Shown here one piece after another: positions 38,059-48,775 of a stretch of DNA of 64,000 bases. Location of the stretch: positions 207,661 through 271,660 of the forward strand of contig VXSK01000003.1 of the NCBI GenBank assembly GCA_009838035.1. Direction: 5' to 3'. Below the pieces are notes generated by a model. It saw nothing but the letters and a program-made list of their open reading frames with translations, was not told where the DNA came from and did not search any database. The DNA is from Gammaproteobacteria bacterium (lineage in GTDB: Bacteria > Pseudomonadota > Gammaproteobacteria > Steroidobacterales > Foliamicaceae). A program made the position numbers and the translations under genes. The number at the start of each line of letters is the position of its first letter. Within the stretch, counting starts at the first letter, position 1.

Positions 38059-38940
38059 TCAGCCGCGCTCCTTGTTCAGCATCTCGACGAATTCGCGGTC
38101 GACCTCGGCGACGCCGCGCTCCTTCGCCTGCTTGATGATTCCCTTCAGCGCCGTCTTGATGAAGGGCTTGGGTATGCCGGTCAGTTGCTTGCAGGCTTCG
38201 CGCGTGAACCTCACTTCCGGGTCAATGCGGTTGGCTTCGTAGAGCACCGATTCCTCCTTGGCGCCCTTGTCGGTTGGCGTCGGAAACCAAAAGGCCTTCT
38301 TTCTTTCGGCGAACCAGAACTTCTCGCCGTCGCGGAACCCGAACGTGATCGGCATGTTCGGCATGCGCCGGGTGCCGTCCTCGATGTTCTTCGCCCAGGT
38401 TTCCTTCAGCAGGATGTTCTCAAGCTTCAGCACCAGGTATTCGGGCGTCCTGCCGTCGTCCTTGATCCGGAACGACTCGTCCCAGTGCGCTTCGTACACC
38501 TGGAACGCTTCCTTGATGATCAGCGGGCAGCCGTCCGCCGTTCCGCGTCCGGGCGTGGGGCTTTCGATCAGCGTAAACGGGCTGTCCGCCATCTTTTCCC
38601 CGGTGGTCTGTCCCGGATAGCCCAAACCGACGATCTTCTTCAACTGCTTGCGGTTGAACTCGATGAAGTGCACCGCGCACCTGGGATTGCGATGCAGGTT
38701 CGTCTCGGTGTTCGATCCCTTGCGGCTGCAGACCAGGAAGGACCGCTCCCTGATGACCTCGAACGGAAGAGTGAGTTGATACGGGCCGATATTGGTCGAA
38801 CCATCTTCGCTGACGGTCGTGATCAACGAGAAGGACGAAGGCCAGTACGAACTGGCCTGGTACCAGTTGTCGCGCATGGGGCTATCGACGAACTTCTCGT
38901 CGATCGTCTTCGGGCCGAATACGCGGTCCAGCAAACCCAT
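38059..38940 (-). CDS. Flavin-reductase-like split-barrel protein
   Basis: 293 aa. The N-terminal two thirds are an FMN-binding split barrel of the flavin reductase/DIM6 family: NWYQASSYWPSSFSLITTVS, DGSTNIGPYQLTLPFE, RSFLVCSRKGSNTETNLHRN. The C-terminal ~90 residues (FTREACKQLTGIPKPFIKTA, GIIKQAKERGV) form an extra helical part seen also in the divergent neighbour. Role unknown; possibly an electron supplier or flavin-binding oxidoreductase. Confidence 0.75.
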   Translation of the reverse strand: MGLLDRVFGPKTIDEKFVDSPMRDNWYQASSYWPSSFSLITTVSEDGSTNIGPYQLTLPFEVIRERSFLVCSRKGSNTETNLHRNPRCAVHFIEFNRKQLKKIVGLGYPGQTTGEKMADSPFTLIESPTPGRGTADGCPLIIKEAFQVYEAHWDESFRIKDDGRTPEYLVLKLENILLKETWAKNIEDGTRRMPNMPITFGFRDGEKFWFAERKKAFWFPTPTDKGAKEESVLYEANRIDPEVRFTREACKQLTGIPKPFIKTALKGIIKQAKERGVAEVDREFVEMLNKERG

Positions 38941-39066
38941 GGAATATGCCCGCCTGTCGGATTCGATGTCGCGCCGGTCGGCCGGCCGGCCGATGCGACG
39001 CGGCGCGAGTCTAGCAGATCGAAAAATTACCCGCCGGATCAGGGATGGCGGCTATACTTCCGCGAC

Positions 39067-39957
39067 ATGGACGCACAAGCAAAGACACTGCCCGAGAAGG
39101 AGGAAGTGCGGATCCGGCCGTTCTGGTATTCGGATTACTGGATCTTCCCCAAGCTCATCACCATCGTCACCACGCTGGACAAGCATGGCCGCGTGAACGC
39201 CGGCGCCTTTTCGCACATCATGCAGTACGACGTGATGCACAAGAAACCGCGCATACTGCTGGGCGGCCGCAACACCGCCCACACCTTCATCAACATGAGG
39301 GACACCGGCGAGTTCGTCATCAACTGCCCGAAGTACGACACGCTGGAAGACATGATGGAGACCGGCCGTTTCTATCCCGATGGCGCCAACGAACTGGATT
39401 ACACCGGCTACACGATGATCCCGTCGCGCAAGGTGAAACCGCCGAGCATCGCCGAGTGCCCGCAGATCATGGAATGCACGGTCGACAAGTTCTACGAACT
39501 CGACCGAACCCAGGCCCACGTGATCGGCAATATCGAAGCCATCGTGATGGACAAGGGCCTGGCCGCCCTGCCCCGCGCCGAACGCCTGCCGGCCATGAAC
39601 CTGCCGGTGGGGCTGGGCGACGAGAAACGCAAGGACTACTTCCATACCTCCACGCGCGACGTGGTCATGCACGTACTGGGCGATCCGCCGGACGTGTACG
39701 TGCCGCCCGTGGAGACGGAAGAAGCGGAGGAAACCGCGGAAGCGGACGCGATGGAGTGGGACGCCCAGGCGCTGGAAATGCTCGACGGGGTACCCAAGGC
39801 CCTGCAGAAGATGGTCAGGGGCCAGGTCGAAGGCGCCCTGCTCGACCGGGGCGAGAAAGCCGTGACCGGCGCGCTGTTCAAGGGACTGGCCCGCGAATTC
39901 GGCCTCAGCGAGGAACTGCTGGACAGATATCGCACCGATGCGGACACGACGGCTTAG
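39067..39957 (+). CDS. Flavin-reductase-like split-barrel protein
   Basis: 296 aa from ATG 39067. The frame is open far upstream as shadow of the divergent gene. Split-barrel features: FPKLITIVTTLDKHGRVNAG, FSHIMQYDVMHKKPRILLGG, then NTAHTFINMRDTGEFVINCP. A Glu-rich linker (VETEEAEETAEADAMEWD) and a helical C-terminal domain follow. Related in design to the divergent protein at 38059, 126 bp away. It overlaps the downstream MDR gene by 20 bp. Confidence 0.75.
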   Translation: MDAQAKTLPEKEEVRIRPFWYSDYWIFPKLITIVTTLDKHGRVNAGAFSHIMQYDVMHKKPRILLGGRNTAHTFINMRDTGEFVINCPKYDTLEDMMETGRFYPDGANELDYTGYTMIPSRKVKPPSIAECPQIMECTVDKFYELDRTQAHVIGNIEAIVMDKGLAALPRAERLPAMNLPVGLGDEKRKDYFHTSTRDVVMHVLGDPPDVYVPPVETEEAEETAEADAMEWDAQALEMLDGVPKALQKMVRGQVEGALLDRGEKAVTGALFKGLAREFGLSEELLDRYRTDADTTA

Positions 39958-40933
39958 GTTCGACGAAAACGGCGAACCGGCCGACGTGGTGCGGCTGGAG
40001 GAGGTTGAACTCGGCGATCCGGGACCGGGCGAGGTCGTCGCCAGACTGGAAGCCAGCGCGATGCACATCGCCGACATCAAGCTGGTGCAGGGCATCGACG
40101 CGCTTCGCCGTCCGCTGCCCGTCACGCCGGGCTTCGAGGGCGTGGGAGAAGTTGTCGAGACCGGCGCCGATTCGGGCTACGAGGTCGGCGACCGCGTGTT
40201 TCTTCCGCTGGGCTGCGGCACGTTTTCCGAGTACGTGCGGGTCCACCGGAACGACATGGGCATGCGGCGCGCGCCGGCCGGCGATGCGGAACAGCTCGTG
40301 CTTTCGAACATCAACGGCGCAACCGCCTGGACCCTGCTGCAGGACTTCGTGGACCTCGAGCAGGGCGAATGGGTGCTGCAGGACGCGGCCAATTCCAACG
40401 TCGGGCGGTATCTGATCGTCCTGGCGGCCAGGTGGGGCTATCGAACGGTCAATCTCGTGCGGCGGAAAGAAGTCGTTCAGGAACTGAAGGACCTGGGCGC
40501 CGACGCCGTGGTTCTGGACGGACCGGACCTGGCGAGGCGCATACGCGAAGCGACCGGCGGGGCCGATATTCGCCTCGGAATCGACGCCATCGCCGGCGAC
40601 GGCGTGATGCGCATGGCCGATTGGTTGGCCGACGGTGGGCTGATCGTGAATTACGGCACGCTGACCGACGAGCCCTGCCGGATCGATTTCTGGCAGATGT
40701 TCCTGCACGACATCCGCCTGTGCGGCATGTCGACGACGCGCTGTTTCGCGACCCGCACCGAAGAGGAAATCGACGAGTTACAGAACGAGATCGCGCTGAT
40801 GGCCTCCGACGGGCGCCTTAGCGCAAAGATTGCCGCCCGCTACACGCTGGATGAATGGCGCGAAGCCTTCGCCCACGCCGCGCGCACCGGCTCGGCCCGC
40901 GACGGCAAGATCATCGTCCTGCCCAACGCCTGA
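39938..40933 (+). CDS. MDR-family oxidoreductase (enoyl-reductase/quinone-reductase type)
   Basis: 331 aa. A zinc-free medium-chain dehydrogenase: GroES-like N-terminus (GPGEVVARLEASAMHIADIK, PVTPGFEGVGEVVETGADSG, GDRVFLPLGCGTFSEYV), then a nucleotide-binding part (LQDAANSNVGRYLIVLAARWGY). The pattern is closest to MECR-like trans-2-enoyl reductases. Overlap with the flavin-reductase-like gene suggests they act in one pathway. Confidence 0.85.
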   Translation: MRTRRLRFDENGEPADVVRLEEVELGDPGPGEVVARLEASAMHIADIKLVQGIDALRRPLPVTPGFEGVGEVVETGADSGYEVGDRVFLPLGCGTFSEYVRVHRNDMGMRRAPAGDAEQLVLSNINGATAWTLLQDFVDLEQGEWVLQDAANSNVGRYLIVLAARWGYRTVNLVRRKEVVQELKDLGADAVVLDGPDLARRIREATGGADIRLGIDAIAGDGVMRMADWLADGGLIVNYGTLTDEPCRIDFWQMFLHDIRLCGMSTTRCFATRTEEEIDELQNEIALMASDGRLSAKIAARYTLDEWREAFAHAARTGSARDGKIIVLPNA

Positions 40934-40934
40934 T

Positions 40935-41906
40935 TCAGGGCAGCAGAATCGTCGAGCCGGTGGTGCGCCGGCTCTCGGCGTCGCGGTGCGCCTGGGCCAC
41001 GTCCTGCAGGGGATAGCGCTGACCGATCTTTATCGAGAGTGCGCCCGATCCGACCTGCTCGAACAAGGTTGCGGCCGCGCCGTGCAGTTGCTCCTCGGTC
41101 GACACGAAATCGAACAGGATCGGCCGGGTTAGCTTCAATGAGCCGCGCCGCGCCAGGTCGATGGGCGCGATCGGCTCCACCAGGCCGGTCGCATTGCCGA
41201 AGGTCACCATCGTGCCGAGCGGACGCAGGCAGTCCAGCGACTGCATGAACGTGTCCTTCCCCAGGGAGTCGTACACCGCCGCCACGCCGCCGCCGCTCAG
41301 TTCCCGCACCTTGGCAACGAGGTCCGGATCGTCGGCCAGCACGACGTCGGCGCAACCTGCCCGGCGCGCTTCATCCACCTTGCCGCTGCTGCCCACGATG
41401 CCGATGACGCGCGCTCCCAACAGCGCCGCCCACTGGGCGGCGATCTGCCCCACGCCCCCGGCGGCCGCGTACAGCAGCACGTCGTCGCCTTGCCGTACCG
41501 GATAGCTGTGGTGCAGCAGGTACCAGCTCGTCAGCCCTTTCAGCATCATGGCGGCGGCCTGCTCGTAGCTGACGGAGTCCGGAAGAGGCACGGTACGGTC
41601 CGCGGGATAGATTCTTTCCTCCGAATAGGACCCTATCGGCGGCGTGCAATAAGCCACCCGGTCTCCCGGCGCGAACCCTTCGACACCTTCGCCTACCGCC
41701 AGCACCTCGCCCGCGCCTTCGGAGCCGAGTCCGCTCGGATATTCCAGCGGATAGACGCCTGTGCGGAAGTAGGTGTCAATGAAGTTGAAACCGATGGCCC
41801 GGTTACCGATAAGCAGTTCGCCGGGGCCGGGAGCGCCCACATTGACGGCGCGCCACTCCATCACTTCCGGGCCGCCCGCCCGGTCTACCTGAATTGCATG
41901 GCTCAT
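40935..41906 (-). CDS. NADPH:quinone oxidoreductase (QorA type)
   Basis: 323 aa, zinc-free MDR. Segments NFIDTYFRTGVYPLEYPSGL, GSEGAGEVLAVGEGVEGF and GDRVAYCTPPIGSYSEERIY, plus the NADPH site LLYAAAGGVGQIAAQWAALLG, identify the quinone oxidoreductase class. Convergent with the other MDR gene, 1 bp apart, but clearly a different subfamily. Not operonically linked to it. Confidence 0.92.
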   Translation of the reverse strand: MSHAIQVDRAGGPEVMEWRAVNVGAPGPGELLIGNRAIGFNFIDTYFRTGVYPLEYPSGLGSEGAGEVLAVGEGVEGFAPGDRVAYCTPPIGSYSEERIYPADRTVPLPDSVSYEQAAAMMLKGLTSWYLLHHSYPVRQGDDVLLYAAAGGVGQIAAQWAALLGARVIGIVGSSGKVDEARRAGCADVVLADDPDLVAKVRELSGGGVAAVYDSLGKDTFMQSLDCLRPLGTMVTFGNATGLVEPIAPIDLARRGSLKLTRPILFDFVSTEEQLHGAAATLFEQVGSGALSIKIGQRYPLQDVAQAHRDAESRRTTGSTILLP

Positions 41907-41924
41907 CCGGAAATTTTATCCGGG

Positions 41925-43943
41925 CTAGCTTTCTTCAGGCGTGTACCAGATGGGCGAACTCCAGGCGAGCTCCCGGATGACACCGGGCGCCGTGTTTTCG
42001 CACTCCGCCGGACGCGCTTCGGACGGCAGTTCCAGGCACTGGCGCGAGCTCCATCGCAACGACGGCGTTTCCACCGCGCGCATGTAGTAGTAGCTCGGCT
42101 CATCCGGATCGAATTCCGTATCCTCGAACACACCGCACAGCGCATCGTGTCCGGGGCCGCTCCAGACTCCCGTGTCCGGATTCATCGAACCCGAGGACTC
42201 GGAATCCCCCGCTACTTCAAACACCTTGTAGTGCGCCTGGTCCTTGTCGTCCACCCAGCCCTTGATCACCTGAAGGCGCAGCAGCGGCGCACTTTTGGGA
42301 TCGCGCCCCGCCGCCACGATGAACCGAGGCGAAGCGCCCGTTGCGCCGGCCGGCAGATCCTCTCCCATGGGCACGCCTTGCGCATACCCGGTTTTCGCCA
42401 CGGACTTGCAGGCGTCTTCGGAATACTCCCAGCCGCCGAAGAAACGCGGCCGGATGCGGGGGCCGGTCGTTCCGAATACCTCGCGCCGCTGGAGCGCCTC
42501 GAACAGCGCGTCGCGAGAGTTCTCCACCGCCCACACCCCCGCCAGGCCGCCCGGGTTGGTGTAGAGCCCGATGGGATGCACCGGGCTGGGCGTGAGGCGC
42601 TCGGCGAGGTCGGTTTCGGACACGTTATGGCCACGCCAGCCGCTTTCTTGAACGGCGCCGGGCGTGGAAAGATGCGTGTCCGTCGAGCCGATCACGCCGA
42701 ACTTGTAGGGATTGGCGCCTAGCCGGCGACCGGTTTGCAGGCCGGTCAGGAGAATGCCGCGGTAATAGTCGTTCCTGGATACGCATCCGGCGTTCAGGCT
42801 GGCGCCCACCCCCGTCTCGCCTTCCCCGCAGAACGGCGGAGGGTTGCCCTCCGCCGGCAAGCCGCGGTAGTACCGGCGCAGTTCCTCCATGTCGCACAGC
42901 TCGTCCGGCCCGCCCAGGATGCCGGGAAGGCCGTTGAAGCACTCGGCGCTGCCCTTGTGCTGAAAGATCTCCACGATCGGCTCCAGCACGTTGCGCTGCC
43001 GTGCCGCAACGGTTGCGCCCTGGCCGGGCTCCGGTTCATCGACGGCGGAAGTGAACAGGGTGCCGGAACTCAGATTGGAGCTGTGCGGTATGGACAGCAC
43101 ATCGCATCCCGTTGCTCCCTCGAGGCACTCCGCGGACAGCAGATCGAACAGTTCGCTGTCGGACGGCGCCTCGAACGTGGTTATCGGCAACTCCGGCACC
43201 CGGTCGTTGCGGAAGATCACATTGCGGTGGTAGGAGTTGTTTTTGCGAGTGGCGCTGTGCTCGTAGGCCACGAAGGTCGTGAAGCCGCAGCTCGAGGAGC
43301 GGTCGTAGGCCGCTTCCGCCATCTCGCGGGTGCGCTCCCAGTAGGTCCGAGCGGCTTCCGCGCATCGGGCGCCGTCTTCGCCGCAGATGTCCGCGCTGCG
43401 AGCCGGAACGTCTCTCGACAGACCCCGCACCAGAATCAGGATCGCGGTGGGACCGCCGTTGCGGAAGGCCCGGCAGCTTCGACTGCCGTAGGCCTCGCTG
43501 TTGGGGTCCGCGCACAGCGCCAGTTCGCCGAAAAACTCCGCGTGGTCGGTGACGGCGGCAAAGTCCAGTGCGGGACCGATCTTGCGGACCGCCACCGGTT
43601 CCCCGCCCTCCTGATAGGGAGGCAGCAAAATTTCCTCGCCGCGCGCGTAGCGGTAGGCGTCGGACGGTACCGTGGTCACGCCCAGCGGCCGGGCGTCGTA
43701 GGAATAGGAAGTGTGCACGTGCAGGTCGCCGAAATAGGCGTTGCGATAGGGGTTTCGATTCGCGCAGGCTTCGCGCTCTTCCGTATAACGCACAAGGCCC
43801 TCGGGCGGCATGGCGGCCGTCTGCCGCGACGCTTCCGAATCGCTTGCGCTGTCGGGCGAAGGAATTGCGGCGCAACCGCAGGACAGCGCGGCCCAGACGA
43901 CCGCGCCCGGAATCTTCGCAAATACGGAATTCCTGATGAGCAT
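41925..43943 (-). CDS. DUF3604 lipoprotein (PHP-like metal-dependent)
   Basis: 672 aa, the usual DUF3604 size. The N-terminus has a signal sequence with a lipobox-like Cys (WAALSCGCAA). Family segments: NAYFGDLHVHTSYSYDA (HxH metal site), FAAVTDHAEFFGE, VAYEHSATRKNNSYHRNVIF, and later FGVIGSTDTHLSTPGAVQE. The HxH and DH sites resemble the PHP phosphoesterase fold, so a metal-dependent hydrolase in the periplasm is inferred. It lies 1 bp after an MFS gene, so transport and hydrolysis of one substrate is plausible. Confidence 0.85.
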   Translation of the reverse strand: MLIRNSVFAKIPGAVVWAALSCGCAAIPSPDSASDSEASRQTAAMPPEGLVRYTEEREACANRNPYRNAYFGDLHVHTSYSYDARPLGVTTVPSDAYRYARGEEILLPPYQEGGEPVAVRKIGPALDFAAVTDHAEFFGELALCADPNSEAYGSRSCRAFRNGGPTAILILVRGLSRDVPARSADICGEDGARCAEAARTYWERTREMAEAAYDRSSSCGFTTFVAYEHSATRKNNSYHRNVIFRNDRVPELPITTFEAPSDSELFDLLSAECLEGATGCDVLSIPHSSNLSSGTLFTSAVDEPEPGQGATVAARQRNVLEPIVEIFQHKGSAECFNGLPGILGGPDELCDMEELRRYYRGLPAEGNPPPFCGEGETGVGASLNAGCVSRNDYYRGILLTGLQTGRRLGANPYKFGVIGSTDTHLSTPGAVQESGWRGHNVSETDLAERLTPSPVHPIGLYTNPGGLAGVWAVENSRDALFEALQRREVFGTTGPRIRPRFFGGWEYSEDACKSVAKTGYAQGVPMGEDLPAGATGASPRFIVAAGRDPKSAPLLRLQVIKGWVDDKDQAHYKVFEVAGDSESSGSMNPDTGVWSGPGHDALCGVFEDTEFDPDEPSYYYMRAVETPSLRWSSRQCLELPSEARPAECENTAPGVIRELAWSSPIWYTPEES

Positions 43944-43944
43944 G

Positions 43945-45096
43945 TCAGCCTGCCACCACGCTTTCGCGGTCCGGCCGGGCCCAGATGATCGCAGCCATCG
44001 CGAGCATGATCGCAGGCATGGAAGCGTACAGCACCGCGTCCCAACCCAGTAGCTGCATCACCGCCCCGGCGCTCAGGGATCCCACCGCCGCGCATCCCAA
44101 CACGATGAAGTCATTGAGGCCCTGGACGCGAAAACGTTCCGCCGGCCGATAGGAGCGCGCCAGCAGCGCCGTTCCGCCCACATACAGGAAGTTCCAGCCG
44201 AAACCCAGCGCCACCATGGAAATGCCGTAGTGCATTACCTCCCGGCCCGCCAGCCCCGCGGCCAGCGTCGCGCCCAGAAGAACCGCGCCGGCCATCATGA
44301 TGCGCCCGGCCCCGAACCGCGTGATCAGGCCGCCGGCAACGAGGGACGGCGCGTACATCGCGAGCACGTGCGCCTGGATGACCGCCGCAGTCGTGGCCAG
44401 GGAGTGCCCGTCAACGACGTGCATGGCCAGCGGGGCCGCCGTCATCATGAAAGCCATGACGCCCTGCCCCATCGCCGCGCCTACCACGGCCACAATGAAC
44501 AGCCGGCTCCGGGTAATGGTCCTTAGCGGACGGACATCGCCGCCGGATTCCTCCCGCTCTTTCGTTGACGCCGGGCGCAGCGCCAGGAGGACGGCGCCGG
44601 CCAGCGCGTAGCAAGCCGCCATCGCAGCGAAACTGCCGCCGAATTGCGCGCCGGCAATCCAGTACTCGCCCCGCGCCACCAGGCTGGGACCCAGGATCGC
44701 GCCGGCCATGGAGCCAGTCAACACCACCGCGACCGCCGTGGGCGCCGCAGCAGCCCTGACGCTTTCGGTGGCGGCGAACCGGTACTGCTGCGAGAAGGCC
44801 GTGGCGCAGCCTATGAGCATCGAGCCCAGGCAGAACAGGGCGAAGCTGCCCACCGCGGTGGCGGCCCAGGCGCACCCCGCTCCCGCGGCGCCGAGGGACG
44901 CGCCCAGGGCAAAGCCCCGGGGCCGCCCGATACGCGACATGATCGAAGCGGCGACAATGGTCGAAAGCGCCGTGGCGACGATCAGCATCGACAGCGGCAG
45001 CGTGGCCAGCGCCGGGTTCCCCGCCAGCCCGCGGCCCAGTATCCCGCCTACCGTGACGATCGCGACCGTGCCGGTAACGGACGCGGCCTGCGCCAC
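43945..45096 (-). CDS. MFS transporter
   Basis: 383 aa from GTG 45096, ~11-12 transmembrane helices (SMLIVATALSTIVAASIMS, GYSMVALGFGWNFLYVG-like, VGAAMGQGVMAFMMTAAPLA). The reading frame continues in MFS-like sequence 14 codons upstream (ILSDLLSRNILILL) to ATT 45138, before a TAG at 45159-45157. No ATG, GTG or TTG occurs there, so the true start may be a rare codon or the first helix may be shortened. Operon with the DUF3604 gene. Confidence 0.85.
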   Translation of the reverse strand: MAQAASVTGTVAIVTVGGILGRGLAGNPALATLPLSMLIVATALSTIVAASIMSRIGRPRGFALGASLGAAGAGCAWAATAVGSFALFCLGSMLIGCATAFSQQYRFAATESVRAAAAPTAVAVVLTGSMAGAILGPSLVARGEYWIAGAQFGGSFAAMAACYALAGAVLLALRPASTKEREESGGDVRPLRTITRSRLFIVAVVGAAMGQGVMAFMMTAAPLAMHVVDGHSLATTAAVIQAHVLAMYAPSLVAGGLITRFGAGRIMMAGAVLLGATLAAGLAGREVMHYGISMVALGFGWNFLYVGGTALLARSYRPAERFRVQGLNDFIVLGCAAVGSLSAGAVMQLLGWDAVLYASMPAIMLAMAAIIWARPDRESVVAG

Positions 45097-45234
45097 GAGC
45101 AGGATCAGAATGTTGCGGCTTAGCAGGTCGGAAAGAATGGCCGGCCCCGGCGATTGCTAAGGCCGCACAATAGCAGCCCGCCAATCCCACGCGCAATCAC
45201 AAACCAACAGACGCACAGGCGGGGGCGCTTCGGC

Positions 45235-45240
45235 TACAAT
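45235..45240 (+). promoter_or_regulatory. Candidate -10 box before rpsT
   Basis: TACAAT lies only 8 bp before the rpsT ATG. No Shine-Dalgarno-like sequence or clear -35 box is visible. If real, the mRNA would be almost leaderless. Confidence 0.35.
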
Positions 45241-45248
45241 GCGCGCCC

Positions 45249-45518
45249 ATGGCGAATTCAGCACAAGCCGCAAAGCGCGCCCGCCAGGCCGTCGGCCGCC
45301 GCGCGCGCAACATGTCGGCGCGCTCCAAGCTGCGCACCGCCATCTCCAGGACCGTGCGCGCCCTCGACTCCGGCGACGCCGAAAAGGCCGCGGCCGCCTA
45401 CGAGCAAGCCAGACCTGTCATCGATTCGATGGTCGGCAAGGGCATCATCCACGCCAACAAGGCCGCCCGCCACAAGAGCCGCCTCAACAAACGCCTGCGA
45501 GCCCTCAAGGAAGGATAA
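45249..45518 (+). CDS. rpsT: 30S ribosomal protein S20
   Basis: 89 aa. Basic, Ala/Lys/Arg-rich helical protein with the S20 pattern NSAQAAKRARQAVGRRARNM, SARSKLRTAISRTVRAL and a C-terminal GIIHANKAARHKSRLNKRL. It binds 16S rRNA helix 9/44. No strong terminator is seen in the 35 bp after it before the dehydrogenase gene. Confidence 0.96.
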   Translation: MANSAQAAKRARQAVGRRARNMSARSKLRTAISRTVRALDSGDAEKAAAAYEQARPVIDSMVGKGIIHANKAARHKSRLNKRLRALKEG

Positions 45519-45553
45519 GCCCTTTCTCCGAGCGCGCCACGAGAGCCGTGCGC

Positions 45554-46612
45554 ATGGACGATCTCTTTAATCATGCGGATTTTCGACACGAATCCGTGCA
45601 TTTCTTTCGTGATCGCCCAAGCGGGCTCAAAGCGATAATCGCCATCCACAACACACGCCTCGGCCCCGCAATCGGAGGCTGCCGAATGCGGCCCTACAAA
45701 ACTACGTCGGCAGCACTCAGCGATGTATTACGCCTGTCGCAAAGCATGACATACAAGTGCGCCGTAGGAGGTATCCCTTTCGGCGGCGGGAAGGCCATCG
45801 TGGTTGCAGATCCCGCAAGGGACAAGACCACCGAATTGCTGCACGCTTTCGGCGATGCCGTCGAATCGCTCAATGGCCGATACATCACCTCGTTCGACAT
45901 GGGAACGACGATGGATGATGTTCGCACGATCGGCGAGGTCACTGCGCATGTCGGCGGAATCGACGCAGCCAGCGGTAATGCGTCCGCGTCGACCGCTCAA
46001 GGCCTGCTGGCATGCATCAAGGCCAGTATCCGTTACCTGCAGGGCGCCGGGAAATCCCTGCACGGCACTCGGGTCGCCATTCAGGGCGTGGGGAACGTTG
46101 GCGGCCGTCTGGCCCGGCTGCTTGCGGCTCAGGGCGCCAGGCTTGTTCTCGCGGATGTCGATAGGCAACTCGCAGGCCGCATGGCCGAGGAGTTGGGCGC
46201 CGAGCTTGCGGGCAGCGAGGAGATCCTGGCGGCGGACGTGGACGTTTTCTCTCCCTGCGCGCTGGGCGGAATCCTGGATGAAACGTCCATAACCCGGATT
46301 CGCGCGCCAATCATTGCCGGAGGGGCCAACAATCAGTTGGCGTCCCCAAGCGTCGGAAAAAAACTGAAGGTCCGTGGCGTCTTGTACGCGCCGGATTACC
46401 TGGCAAACGCCGGTGGCATTATCGATCTGCACTACCAGCTGAACAGGGCGCCAAGAGAGAACCTCCAAGCCCACTTGCATGGACTTGGTGACATCCTGCG
46501 CCGCGTATACGAACGCTCAGACGAAACAGGACTCTCCACTAACGCCGTTGCCGACGAAATCGCCGAAGAAGTTGTTCGTCGCGGGAGTATAGACTCGGCG
46601 ATTGCAAGCTAG
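45554..46612 (+). CDS. Leucine/valine/phenylalanine dehydrogenase family (Glu/Leu/Phe/Val DH)
   Basis: 352 aa from ATG 45554; the frame upstream overlaps rpsT as shadow. NAD-dependent oxidative deamination of a branched-chain or aromatic amino acid. The catalytic Lys region MTYKCAVGGIPFGGGKAIV, the Asp in TSFDMGTTMDDV and the NAD motif VAIQGVGNVGGRLARLLAAQG are present. The length is that of leucine dehydrogenase, shorter than glutamate dehydrogenase (~420-450). Substrate not fixed. Confidence 0.9.
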   Translation: MDDLFNHADFRHESVHFFRDRPSGLKAIIAIHNTRLGPAIGGCRMRPYKTTSAALSDVLRLSQSMTYKCAVGGIPFGGGKAIVVADPARDKTTELLHAFGDAVESLNGRYITSFDMGTTMDDVRTIGEVTAHVGGIDAASGNASASTAQGLLACIKASIRYLQGAGKSLHGTRVAIQGVGNVGGRLARLLAAQGARLVLADVDRQLAGRMAEELGAELAGSEEILAADVDVFSPCALGGILDETSITRIRAPIIAGGANNQLASPSVGKKLKVRGVLYAPDYLANAGGIIDLHYQLNRAPRENLQAHLHGLGDILRRVYERSDETGLSTNAVADEIAEEVVRRGSIDSAIAS

Positions 46613-46621
46613 CACAACCTC

Positions 46622-48068
<1,447 letters not shown>

Positions 48069-48326
48069 TCAGGAAGGGATTACGGAGACGAAGCGGCGGT
48101 TTGCCGGGCCCTTGCGCTCGTAGCGGACGACGCCGTCGCTGGTGGCGAACAGGGTGTGATCGCGTCCCAGGCCCACGTTGGCGCCGGCATGAAAGGCGGT
48201 CCCGCGCTGGCGCACGAGGATATTGCCGGCCAGCACCTGCTCGCCGCCGAACTTCTTGATTCCGAGCCGTTTGGATTCGGAATCGCGGCCGTTGCGGGAA
48301 CTGCCCGCAGCTTTCTTATGCGCCAT
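48069..48326 (-). CDS. rpmA: 50S ribosomal protein L27
   Basis: 85 aa. Start [20 protein letters not shown], then [20 protein letters not shown] with the glycine-rich central part, as in gammaproteobacterial L27. The N-terminus reaches the peptidyl transferase centre. 3 bp after rplU. Confidence 0.97.
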   Translation of the reverse strand: MAHKKAAGSSRNGRDSESKRLGIKKFGGEQVLAGNILVRQRGTAFHAGANVGLGRDHTLFATSDGVVRYERKGPANRRFVSVIPS

Positions 48327-48329
48327 AGA

Positions 48330-48740
48330 TCAACTCTCCTCGCCCGACTTGTCCGCCGCGGCTTTCTTTGGCGGGGCCTTCTTAGCGGCTGTTTTCTTTG
48401 CCGGGGCCTTCTTCGCGGGCGCCTTCGGCAGATCGATGCCGGCAATCTCCACGGTCGTGAATTGCTGGCGATGCCCCAGCGTGCGGCGATAGTCCTTGCG
48501 CCGCTTGAACTTGATCACTTCGATCTTTTTCGCCCGGCCGTGTTCGCACACGGTGGCCCGAACCTGGCCTACCGGCTTGCCCGAAGTCCCGATGCGCGTC
48601 TCCGAACTTTCCTGCCCACCAATCAGCATGGCGTCGAAACTCAATTCATCGCCGACCTCGGCGCTGAGGCGCTCGACGCGCACACGCTGACCTTCGGAAA
48701 CGCAATACTGCTTGCCGCCGGTGCTGATCACCGCAAACAT
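48330..48740 (-). CDS. rplU: 50S ribosomal protein L21 with a lysine/alanine-rich tail
   Basis: 136 aa; the usual L21 core is ~103 residues. Core: [49 protein letters not shown]. Residues ~104-136 are an added tail of KAPAKK/AKKAP-type repeats ending in DKSGEES, histone-H1-like. It could contact rRNA or other nucleic acid. Promoter with perfect -10 lies just upstream (48776-48804). Confidence 0.94.
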   Translation of the reverse strand: MFAVISTGGKQYCVSEGQRVRVERLSAEVGDELSFDAMLIGGQESSETRIGTSGKPVGQVRATVCEHGRAKKIEVIKFKRRKDYRRTLGHRQQFTTVEIAGIDLPKAPAKKAPAKKTAAKKAPPKKAAADKSGEES

Positions 48741-48775
48741 CTGGACTCTCCGGGAACCTTACTGGCCGGGGCGCG

